From contig JASANG010003755.1 in NCBI GenBank assembly GCA_030248215.1, positions 248,001-312,000 on the forward strand: DNA of 64,000 bases, in the 5' to 3' direction. The stretch comes from Enoplolaimus lenunculus (lineage: Eukaryota; Nematoda; Enoplea; Enoplida; Thoracostomopsidae). The number at the start of each line of letters is the position of its first letter. The stretch's first letter is position 1. The translations under genes and the position numbers were made by a program. Positions 1-9,883 of this stretch are shown here, one piece after another. Below the pieces are notes generated by a model that saw nothing but the letters and a program-made list of their open reading frames with translations, made no database searches and had not been told where the DNA came from.

Positions 1-60
1 CAAAAATTCAAACTTCGGAAGACTAAAAAAGTTATCACCGATATAACAATACATACACAC

Positions 61-3000
61 CTATTCCTACAGAAACATTGCACTGTGTTTGCTTCAAAAT
101 TTGAACTCGCAAAATACTGGACAAGTTTTCGGGTGATATCTTGTAATTCCGCACCAAATCAGTTGCCTCTATATACAATTCGTCACAACTAACAGCTTCA
201 ACATCGTGAGTGAACCTAAACATTATATTAGATATAAAACGAAATTATAATTGAAATATTGGCTGGGTTTCTAAAATCTTACTTAAGTATATACTTAAGT
301 TATGCTTATGTATTTTCTTAAGTCGTCGACTTAAGTAAATACTTTACTTTTGAACAAAAACAAACAAATGCCAATTTGAGTCATTGGCATAACAATGAAG
401 CAACAGTCTTGCTTTATATAAAGAAACCACAATGAGGCTGCAATTTCAATTTGAACGAAGTTAATATGCCTGAACGTTATTCTGTACAGCATGAAATTTG
501 GCCTGTATCTTAAGTATTTACTTAACTTAAGTTCGGCTTTAGAAACGATTAATTGATTAAGTAATTGCTTAGCACGTACTTAAGCGCTAAGTCGTACTTA
601 CGAAGGGTTTCGAAAACCCAGCCATTATCATATTATAAGAGGTCAACTACTATTCTTAACAAATTTATCATAATAAAACAACGAATAATTTGCCAAAAAA
701 GTTCACGAGTGATGGAAACTGAAACAAAAACTTCAGAGTGTACGCCTGAAAGTTGCATAAAACGCTTACTTGAGCACAGTATCATAAAACGTATTGGCTA
801 CTTGGCGATAATCGTTAAAATCATAGGGTACGGTTTGCAACTGCGGACACAATGACTTGGCGTGTCCCAGAAACATGCCGTTTGTGACGCCAAAACCGCG
901 AGCTTCGTATGAACAAGACGCAACTTCCGAATAAGACATAGACCGATCTAAAAACAAAGGGCAGAAGATTAAGAACGAAGCGAAGGCCCGTATTCTTAAA
1001 TGTGCAACATATATCACCAGTTAATTACTGGTTTTCAAGCAAGCGAACTGAAGCAGCTTCGAATGTCAAACTCGGCTTTTAAATAGGACCAATCAAGATA
1101 AAAATGTGCCGAATTTTGAAACAATCCGTTGGCTTCTTCAAAAACCATAGAAGCTATTCCCAACTGATAGGTGCCGCAAGGTTGAAAATATGGATAGAGA
1201 TTAAATAACAGTGAAATCAGCAACATTTTTTTGTAAGTTACCTAATTTCTTGTCAGTAAGATAACGCTGAAACAAAACTACCTAACCAATTATTTTAAAC
1301 ACGTTCTAATTCAATCGAATGAACCAACCAATACACAACTGGTACAAAGTTGCAACATTGCAATAAGCCGAATGGCGCAACAGAACACAGAATTCACCTG
1401 TTTGAAACACCAATAAAATTTCAAAAAGTCCGCGGAAAATTTTTTTAGTTTTGACAAAAACAAAAATTATGCATCCTTACCTGAAGTTTTTGCCATTCGT
1501 CCACTGGAATGTGTAACAGCTACAGGCTTACCTAAAATGACAATTATCAAAATAAGATTCCAGGTACCCAGTAAGTTTGTTATCGTGGCTAGGGATGTTA
1601 CGGATGCGGATGTTGTAAAATAGGCGGATGCAAATATTCGGACTTAGACGGCCGTTTTTCAAATTCTCGTTTCCAAGCTTTCAGATTTGTTCGTCGTGAA
1701 TTCACACGTTTTATATTTAGGTAAAATGCGCTAGAAATTTTTACTAAGAATATTAGTCAGGCCAATCGGCATATGCTGGTATGCAAGCTTTACCACTGTC
1801 AATATATAAAATATTCTGTTGTGAAAACTTTTAAGCATACGCAGAAAAAAGTTAGACTACTAAACAGCCGCTTCCACGGGAGAAGGGGGGTAAAGCGTTC
1901 GTTAGATCCATGATGACTGAGTCCATGTTCCGCATCCTGGAAATGGAAACCCATTTAAGGCTAAAGCCAGTAAACAATTGAACATTCAGTTACTTTTGGA
2001 AGTCTATAATACTATTATTACTGACAAAACTGGATCTGTCGCAATCGCAACACCAAGCATATAAGCATTTTAAAACGACTTAGGGTGGTGCTATACTTCT
2101 CGTGTGGTGCCGTGCGTCGCCACACGTCACAGAACGATATCGCATGCCAGCAACGCGCGCACGACACTGTACGGCGACAAATGATGACCGTTTACCTTTT
2201 AAGTCCGGTTTGTTGCGAATCGATACAGATACAAAGAAACAATCCATATCAATGTGCATATAACAGTATTCGTTTTCGGCTAGTGACAAATTTATGTCGT
2301 ATTCGCCACTAGTCTCCGCAGCGTTCTCAAGCAATTTTGCGACCGAGCCATCAATTGTGAAAGGTTCACTGCGTTTACGAAAAACATAATCTTTCATGTC
2401 CTAAAGAACACTGGATAAACAAAATTAGCTGCGACAATCAAAGATCAATTTTCGGTCATAGACTGCAAGTATTCATTGTAGTTTGACGTAATTTAAAAAT
2501 AATGAAACTTGCACCCAAGAACACATATTTTTACCAAATTTTATTATATATAAAAATAACGAGTGACCAAACAACAAAACCGCAGTAATAACAAGCACAC
2601 ACTTAACCAAGGTACTGATTCCATCAAATAACAATAGTCCAAATATAACTGAATGCATTCTTTGGTTTAGCTTTCTGTTAATTTAGAATGCTTTAGATTT
2701 AAGTCATTTTGAGGTATCCGGGGTTGTAGCTTATAAAATAGCTAGCTGACTCCTGGTTTTACTAAAAGACTATATATACCACATTAAAATGTAACACAGA
2801 CTTAACCTGAGCTAACGTTGAAATAAAATGGAGTCGAGAGTTACTGTAAAATTCGCTTAGAAAGCGAGCATTTGGTACAGTTTTGCTGCATTCTAGGTTA
2901 TTCTGTTCGTTGATTTGATGAGATTGATCATCCAATGTGGCTGAACATACATTAATTGCAAATTTGTTCAAAGATCCTGCACCTGTACGGTCGCCGTACA

Positions 3001-5365
3001 ATAGAAAATCTGTATCAGGAAGCAGCTTTCCAGTTTTGAGACTAAAACACAGTAGGATTCGATCAGCATTTAATTAATTCTTAATTGGTATTGCTATTGT
3101 TATTAATAACGGAATCCGGCAAGAAATAAAATGACGAAATTAAATTGTTATATTTTATATGGATGTTATCTCAAAAAGATTTGGCGACAAATGTAAGACC
3201 AACCTTTCTAGTATCCACTCTGGTTTTATAACTTTCTGACCAGGCTTAAGTTGAAGTATTTTACTTTTTGGCAAATTAGACGCAATGTAGTGTGTTGCCA
3301 ACTGGCCCTGATGCTGGTAACCGTTGTACGAACCTCCATTTTGTAGCATAATATCTTTAAGGACACTAGCTGGTGGATCTGAAATATAACATACATGGTA
3401 GAGATGTGACGATTAATCAGCACTGTACGCACTAAGACATGCTTGTTCTAGCGCATATGCAATAAATGCAATGCACATTGTGTTGTATGCTTGTTGGGAG
3501 CATGCGTTCGACACTTATAGTCGACGAAAAATGCAGTTGCAGAAGCGGGCTACGTGGCGCAATGGTAAAGCGCGTGCCTCAAAATCCTAAAGCCGCCGGT
3601 TCAATCCCCAGTCTATAGGCCGCTTTTCCAGCTCCTTAGTTAAAAAGGCCTGATGTCTCGGTTCCTACCTAGACTGACATAGGGGCTACTTTGTAGACGC
3701 AATGGTAGACTGCCGCATTATGAACATGGTATTAAGTCGAAAATAGGATGGACGGACAAGGGACGACCTGGGTGAAAATTAGGGATGTAAGTAAGCATGT
3801 CAGGCATGCTTGTCCTATTGCATATGCAATAAACGCAATGCACATTGCATTGTATGCTTGCCGGCAGCAAAGGGTGGACATATATAAATGACACAATTCC
3901 GCCTAAGCCTAATAAACCTGCTACGTACAGCTTTACCGTAATTAACTAATTTGACTGCTCACATGAGTCAGTCAACTACAATATAAAACTAAAATACTCA
4001 CCAATTAACGGCAAAAAATACCAAATCGGGGAATAAATCACTGGAGGCAAATAAAACTAAAGCCGGGGAAGATCCGGGAATAATCAACTTAACAGGGAAT
4101 AATACCCACTCGCATAGTAAGTATAAAACCTGGGAGAAAAATACGACCGGAAAAAACAACTAACTGGAACATTCTAATGATAGAACTTAATTGGGTTTAT
4201 TTCTTAGTAAGTTTGTAATAATTTTTATAGAATAATTTTTAGAATATTGTTTTAAAACGTTTTTTACACGCGCAACGCCAATAAAACAAAAACAACCAAA
4301 AAACAAAATAAAACACAACACACAAAAATACCCTAAAACACGCTAAAACATGCGCTAAACCCTAGCTAGGTAATTCTTTGAGATGAAAAGTAAATTTTAT
4401 AGTTTTTAGGAATCATATCCGAAGCGGCTTAAAAGTCGCGTACAGATTAAGGTCAGCAGAGTCACAGTTAAGAAATAGGAGAAAGAGAGCGAGCAAAATA
4501 GGAGCCCAGCAGCGCTCCAGAACAACGTTTTACCGATGTGCAGCATTAGCATGAGGTTTCATTTTTCCTCCATGAATCTGCATGTCACAATACGTATATA
4601 ATTCATTTACCTGTATAGCCATTAACAAAAATGCATACGCCGCTGAACAATTTGTTATTTGCACAAGACTTCTGTTCGGTAAATTGCTCATTAAGCTTTC
4701 GCTTTTTAGATGATATATAGTCATGCTGAAATAATTAACAGAAACGTAGTTGGCTTGCGAAAAAATAATCGTGTAGGATGTTGGTATATGTGCACGTAAG
4801 TGTGTGTAAAGCAAATGTTGCCATGCCTGTGCACATAAGGTCCCCAAAACGAACCACAAAGTGAAGAGGGTTGTTGCAACGGCCGCGTGTTAGTGTTCAT
4901 CTTGCTCAGGAGCAGAGGCGCGGCCCCCCCGATAGAACACAGGGGCAACCCTCCACCCTGCCCCCCCCGACGGGACTCAAACAGCAACCCACAATCGGTC
5001 CCGCCCCCCCCCACAAAAAATGTGCACGTAAGTGTGTGTAAAGCAAATGTTGCCATGCCTGCGCACATATACCGGTATAAGAAGTTGTTGCAACGGCCAC
5101 GTGGTGTAGTGGTTGCATGCTTGGCTCGAGCGCAAGAGGGCCGAGGTTCGATTCCCGGCGTGGTCATTAACTTTGGGCAGAACTTCAAACAGGGGTCGTG
5201 CAGACCGTATAGTACCAACATAGGACTTGAAAGTAGCTAGCACTTGGTGAAACACACATAGGTCTACGCTATTTCCATTGCTCGATTTGTCTTTCCAAAA
5301 TAAAAATACGTAATAAAACGGTTTACCCAAGAATGAATATTATCTGTCGCTTTTTCTGCGGTCAT
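61..5365 (-). CDS. REV1: DNA repair protein REV1, N-terminal half (partial, runs off left edge)
   Basis: REV1 is the Y-family deoxycytidyl transferase and scaffold of translesion synthesis in the nucleus. Eight exons with GT-AG borders and matching phases: 5327-5365, 4611-4725, 3204-3378, 2807-3041, 2196-2400, 1481-1531, 770-947 and 61-215; the rest lies left of the window. The 384 residues seen start with a short exon (MTAEKATDNIHSW, chosen because its phase and its similarity to the vertebrate N-terminus fit) and KLNEQF/FSGVCIFVNGYT. A BRCT domain follows (about residues 38-115, with HYIASNLPKSK and IKPEWILE), then a linker with FLSEFYSNSRLHFIS. The palm has MHIDMDCFFVSV (metal ligand D239), GKPVAVT, ASCSYEAR, NGMFLGHAK and EAVSCDE (D344/E345). 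The insert human REV1 carries between GKPVAVT and ASCSYEAR is nearly absent. The first exon is the least certain part; the gene identity is firm. Confidence 0.92.
260..624. repeat. Short TIR element (MITE-like) in a REV1 intron
   Basis: The ends are inverted: TGGCTGGGTTTC at the left and AAAACCCAGCCA at the right. The interior is rich in ACTTAAGT-like palindromes. It lies wholly in the intron between REV1 exons 770-947 and 61-215. No coding capacity is seen and no clear target duplication could be read. Confidence 0.6.
2081..2190. repeat. End fragment of an interspersed repeat, flush with a REV1 splice donor
   Basis: Begins TTAGGGTGGTGCTATACTT and continues with GC-rich GTGCCGTGCGTCGCC and CTGTACGGCG motifs. 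Related sequence occurs inverted at 37285-37390 and 58610-58680, each ending in TATAGTGCA(A/G)CCCTAA. The repeat stops about five bases before the REV1 donor at 2195. The family is not identified. Confidence 0.5.
3434..3880. repeat. Pair of ~75-base direct repeats around a tRNA-like segment
   Basis: Copies at about 3434-3510 and 3803-3880 share GCATGCTTGT, GCATATGCAATAAA and GCAATGCACATTG. Between them, at 3545-3622, lies a tRNA-like stretch with an A-box-like TGGCGCAATGG and a B-box-like GGTTCAATCCC. All of it is in the REV1 intron 3379-4610. The tRNA-like part does not fold well enough to call a tRNA gene; a degenerate SINE-type unit is more likely. Confidence 0.5.
4531..4594. repeat. Copy of a short interspersed repeat (GTTTTACCGATGTGC family)
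   Basis: The stretch with TTTTACCGATGTGCAGCAT and TAGCATGAGGTTTCATTTT recurs at about 7118-7188 and 7243-7305. Here it abuts REV1 exon 4611-4725 on the intron side. Confidence 0.55.
4787..5180 (+). repeat. Two adjacent SINE-type units with a tRNA-Arg-like body
   Basis: The head sequence GTGCACGTAAGTGTGTGTAA followed by GCAAATGTTGCCATGCCTG occurs twice, at about 4787-4892 and 5018-5093, each followed by TTGTTGCAACGGCC. The second unit runs into a tRNA-like body at 5095-5165 with a seven-pair acceptor stem (GGCCACG with CGTGGTC, one G-U) and the B box GGTTCGATTCC. The two are separated by a C-rich stretch (4915-5015). They lie in REV1 intron 1. The body resembles tRNA-Arg, but the anticodon and T stems are mismatched, so it is not a working tRNA gene. 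Confidence 0.6.
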
Positions 5366-6424
5366 ATTGAAAACGCTACATTTATTAGACAAACTCTATT
5401 GCCGCAAAAATATTACTTTACATAACGTTACGCTGACGCGTTTAATACTGCAACGATCGGTGCACTGAATATATTTTAAGCGATAACACAAAATTTACAG
5501 AACGAAACGATAAAGCACTTAAGTGGTCGTGAGGAATCTTCTGTGATGATACACTAGGTTCGAAGTGGTTAACGCTAATATGCACATACGCCTAGCTAGA
5601 TAATAATGAGTGAGTTTTTAATCAACTACGTTGTACACCTAAGAAATGAGTTTACATGTTGTGTCACACAGTAAAAACATAGTTTGAAAGGTTACGTTGT
5701 TTTGAATACTAATAACTCTTATTGTTTAATATTGCTGGTAGTTGCTGGAGCGAGATTAGGCAGAGCAAGGGTAGCATATAAAGCAGCATGACTTAAGTCA
5801 GGATTTAACATTTTAGTTTTATTTGTCAATGAATTTTAGAAAGGGTTCAGGAATGTCTACAAGAAACCTGTAAAGCGCGAAAAAATGGGTCGCGCCCCAA
5901 GGTAAAAAGGTCCGAAGTTGTAAGGTATTTAAACGGTACTGAGTGAAGGCTGCTTGTCCAGAAAATGGAAAATGCTAGTTGGTTCGGGCGAAATTGAACG
6001 TTATATAGATGCCATACATGAAAAAACCTTGGGTTAGAGGAGCCTTACCATCCACTGGTAGTTATGCCACAACCTTGCGACTGAGCTGCATACTGGAAAC
6101 AATTATTAATTGCGAAAAAATTTTCTTGATAATTGTGCTATTGAGGATGGATTTTGACTTTCCTAGCTGTCATAAAACATACCATTTCAGCACAGCTTTC
6201 AATTGTGAAAATAGTAGCTGCTATAATAGCTTTTATTCTGCCATGATTGTGTTTACCAAACAGCTATTGGAGGAATATAATTTTATGGTAACATTGCTAG
6301 CTGTGGTCGAGTAATGTTTTCGGCATTTCCTGGTGGTTGCTCAACGAATTTTCGTTTATCTGGCTGTAGTAACGAAGATGGACGCGTGTTGTTCAGCTGA
6401 CAGGGTCCGAACTTTGTTTGAAGT
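5366..6424. other. Intergenic, no gene recognised
   Basis: Lies upstream of the REV1 start (minus strand). I see no conserved reading frame, RNA gene or clear repeat. The REV1 promoter should lie here, but no core element stands out. Confidence 0.4.
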
Positions 6425-7188
6425 GTGTTATATTTCTGTGACATGCTGATGTATGGAGGCAAATTCATCGGTAAAATCACTGTTGCATATGTAGTGCCTT
6501 CATATGCAGCAGAAGTAAAACATGGAAGAACCAAATACAGGTGTATAATGTCGATGGGACCGCAATGGCAGACTACCGCGGTAGAACCAAAAGGACATAA
6601 GTTGGCGGTCAAGGGACGACCTTGTAGAAAAACCGGGGGATGTGACACGCGGATGTATGGAGGCAAATAATAGGAGGCAACTAACATCTTACTAATACTG
6701 CATCACCGTTTTACCGATGCATCAGCATGAGGTTCCCACTTGACTCCATGTGTCCGCATATCACATCCCCCGGTTTTTCTACAAGGTCGTTTCTTGACCA
6801 CCAACTTAGTTTTTTTGTTTTAGCGCAACAGTTTGTTATTGCAGTCTCATCGTCGTCACCATGTGATAAGTTGAGTAGGCTAGGGTACGACGGTTTTAGT
6901 TCTGAGTGCTCAGCAGCTGAAAATGACGGACGTTCCGAGAAGGTTTCGAACTCGGTCGACAGATTATTGGTCCAGTGCAAAGCCTCTGAGGCACGCTGCC
7001 TCAAAATCAACTGCTGAGGTTTTCTGTTTTTATGCCTTACAAGAACCCCAACATACACATGTATCTTGGTTCTTCCATGGTTTTACTGCTGTTACATTTG
7101 AAGGCATTACATATGCATCATCGTTTTACCGATTTGCCGCATTAGCATGAGGTTTCATTTTGCCTCCATGCATGTGCATGTCACACAT
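6425..7188. repeat. Large imperfect foldback repeat
   Basis: The left half (about 6425-6670) is repeated in inverted order in the right half (about 6711-7185). The best-matching arms are near 6590-6660 and 6735-6815, both containing ACCTTGTAGAAAAACCGGGG or its complement. A second arm pair involves GGAAGAACCAAATACA near 6522 and its counterpart TCTTGGTTCTTCC near 7065. GTTTTACCGATGTGC-type sequence lies at the right end and again at 7243-7305. No transposase frame is present, so this is a non-autonomous foldback or nested repeat. Confidence 0.6.
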
Positions 7189-7314
7189 GTAATATGTTAG
7201 TTCTTTCATGTGTACCGCTTTGGCATATGAAGGCACTATATGTTACATCAGCGTTTTACCGATGTGCAGTATAAGCATGAGGTTTTTACTTGCCTCCGCA
7301 TCTGGTATAAACCC

Positions 7315-7600
7315 ACCGGATACAGGCAAGGTGCGATTGCATATTAATTTACCGGAACCGGATACCGCATATTGTATATGTTAAAATAATTTGTTTTTCG
7401 CTAAATTTTTAGCGTCCTCAAGGTTTTCGTCCGTTATAAAGCTCATAATTGCTGCTGATAAACTGAAGAACTTCTTGACTTGCCTACAAGTGTAATCGCA
7501 GCAACATGTTAAAAGACGCTCACGTGTAAAAAGCTGTTTAATATTATTAACCACAACCCTAAATAACCGGTACGTATCCGGTAGGTTTTAGGCATGTGCC
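7315..7600. repeat. CCGGATACCGG-type interspersed element
   Basis: Contains ACCGGAACCGGATACCGCAT followed by TTAGCGTCCTCAAGGTTTTC and ATAAAGCTCATAATTG. Nearly the same series occurs at 62136-62330, over 54 kb away, and a looser copy at 9358-9620. The right end reads ACGTATCCGGTAGGTTTTAGGC. No coding sequence. Confidence 0.6.
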
Positions 7601-9038
7601 TATTAATCGGCATTGGTAAGTATCGGCTTGGCGCTGCAAAAAGTTGCCGATTCTTTGACGATACTTTTTGCATATAACTGTCAGTTGGAATGCTATTAGT
7701 TTCATTTCTGGGCGCATATCTGTGTGTCTGGTCAGGAAAACTATAATCTCTTGCGTATGTGTTTGAAAAATTAATTGAAATGAACCATTTTTAAAAAATT
7801 GTAATCGTTTATGATGGTTAGGGCTTAAGACTTCACATAATGATGAAATGTAGTATTTTTTCATAAGCATGGTGTACTAAAGTTGGAATCGGCATCGGCA
7901 AAATTTCAAAATACATAAGAATCGGCATCGGTAAAAATTTTGGTATCGGATGCGGTTGTGGTCTCAAATACCATATATATAACTGCTTTTGACAAGTTGA
8001 CATGTTTAATGTCTTGTTGCGATTGCCTTTCTGGACAGGTAAAACTAATTATGCTAGTTATCACACGTATTGTATTGAGAGTTGAGATTCACCTGCATGT
8101 ATATATTGTTTATTGCACTTTTTAGAACTAGAATTTATACGGTATATAACACATAAGAAAGGCGCTACAATATATAGCTATGGTGAAATCGCATGTAAAC
8201 TGTGAAGATAATAACGCATTGGTTAACGGTTACCCGGAAAAGCAGGGTAAGAAATTTTGTTCCTAGCTGTATTTCGAGGTGACGTCATCTAGCTGCATTT
8301 GAGGAGTTGCGCGGAAAGCGTCACAATTCGACCCTCCTCCCGGACCTTTTTAAGTTTTTGACCTTAGTTTTGGTGTGGTCGATCGGTTTTTCCAAGCTTT
8401 TTGTTTTACTCGCCAAGGCATTGTGTAAAATGTTCCTGAATTTTTAACGTTTTAATGTGAATACGTTAAGCCTCTATGCCCATTTGTAAAGAAAAACAGA
8501 ATCTAACTTAATACGCACTTTATCAAAAATGTCTTTCTGTTTTTCAACAGTTTAACCAGGATGGCAAGAAAATCTCGCATTCTTGTTTCACATTTTGTAA
8601 AAATGGAAGGTTCGAAATCGGATTCGATTTTGAATTGACCGGGTCCAGCAAGTTTTGGAAACATCAGTTTGTTTTCAAAATGTAGTTTGGACATACGTAC
8701 TGAATTATGATTTAGAATCTTTCAGTGGGGATGCAATGTGTGATTCGATGAATTCGGGTTTCGATATTTTGAAATTCACGTGAACACTTGTTTCTATTGC
8801 TTGCATAAGATTATATTCGCAAAAGCTGTCAAGTCAAACGGTTCCACTTTATATTTTATACAATATTTTTATCTAAATGTTATGATTTTTCGAAGTCAAG
8901 GTGCGGATTCGGCCAAATCGTAATGGGTTTGGAGTCGTTCAAATTGTGGGTTCGCTGCCATCCTGTTGTCACCAGCAATATCAGATACCATGTATATGAA
9001 AAATAGACAGGCGGTGTTAGTGTGTGCTGGGTTTGCAG
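7601..9038. other. Intergenic AT-rich stretch, nothing recognised
   Basis: Apart from AATCGGCATCGG-type motifs near 7610 and 7885-7930, I see no repeat family, RNA gene or conserved frame. The true 5' exon and promoter of the ligase gene downstream may lie here, but I could not pick them out. Confidence 0.35.
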
Positions 9039-9279
9039 CATCTTTAGCCTTGAACGACAACGAAGTTAAAATTAGCGTAGTACGTATGCAACTTTCATTG
9101 AGCATACAATATGCGATACAATTATAGATTGGTGGAGCGGAATATATATCTGGTTATTACTTTACGTATTTGATTAGTTTTTACAGAACCCGTTGTGCCG
9201 CCTGTATCGACAAGCTCGGGTTCTTCAAAAGAAAAGTGCAATAACACTATGGTCAAATCCGGCGGATATACAACAAGAA
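9039..9279 (+). other. Possible additional 5' exons of the MATH-RING ligase gene
   Basis: Two open stretches fit the reading phase of the exon at 9884. The stretch 9187-9279 follows TTTTTACAG, encodes PVVPPVSTSSGSSKEKC and stops at a GTTTGT donor in phase 1. The stretch 9039-9083 follows GTTTGCAG, encodes SLALNDNEVKISVV and would stop at a GTATGC donor, also phase 1. Neither shows family similarity and both donors are weak. No initiator exon was identified. Treat as tentative. Confidence 0.3.
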
Positions 9280-9357
9280 GTTTGTGTTGCTTTTTAATTA
9301 TTTGCACATACGTACTGTTTTTATGCTTTACCTGTACGTTACGTCAGAGTGCGCCAG

Positions 9358-9620
9358 AATGTTAATTTACCGAATACCGGAGCCGATAACCGGATATAGC
9401 AAATATGAGCACTGTCGAAAGTAATTGAGTCACACAAAATCAATCGTTGGCTTGGGTTTTTCATTTTCATTCTATTTCAGTTAGGGTAAAACTTAGCAGC
9501 TGTATATACTTGCAAAGAAAGGTAATCGCAGAAAGATGTTAAATAATGTCCCTTTGTCAAAAGCAGTTTTATGGTATTCGGGACTACAACCGTAAATATC
9601 CGCTATCCGGTTAGGTTTAT
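9358..9620. repeat. Degenerate CCGGATA-type interspersed element
   Basis: Carries ACCGGAGCCGATAACCGGAT near the left end and ATATCCGCTATCCGGTTAGG near the right end, like the copies at 7315-7600 and 62136-62330 but more diverged. Confidence 0.45.
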
Positions 9621-9883
9621 GCCGGAAAATTACATTAACAATTAGTTCTGATTCCGACTACAACAACCTTTTTCATTTAGCATTCGAGCGGATAGGTAAA
9701 TGGTTTTTGATACCGTCCATGGTACCGTGTAGACCTGGCCCCAGCACTGGCTTTTGTAGATAATTAATGCAGCACGTACGGATGGACGTGCTTTGGTGTA
9801 TGCTTTGATATGGCCCAATGAGTATATATAACCTCCGGTGAGATATGTTTATTATATTCTTTTAAGGCACTGTTAAATTTCAG

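Noticed and set aside
5095-5165. Functional tRNA gene
   Set aside because: Mismatches in the anticodon and T stems and a duplicated SINE head upstream; the same holds for 32941-33012 and 3545-3622.
4721-5330. Overlapping frames of over 100 codons on both strands in the REV1 intron
   Set aside because: They fall on duplicated SINE heads and a C-rich tract, with no domain similarity.
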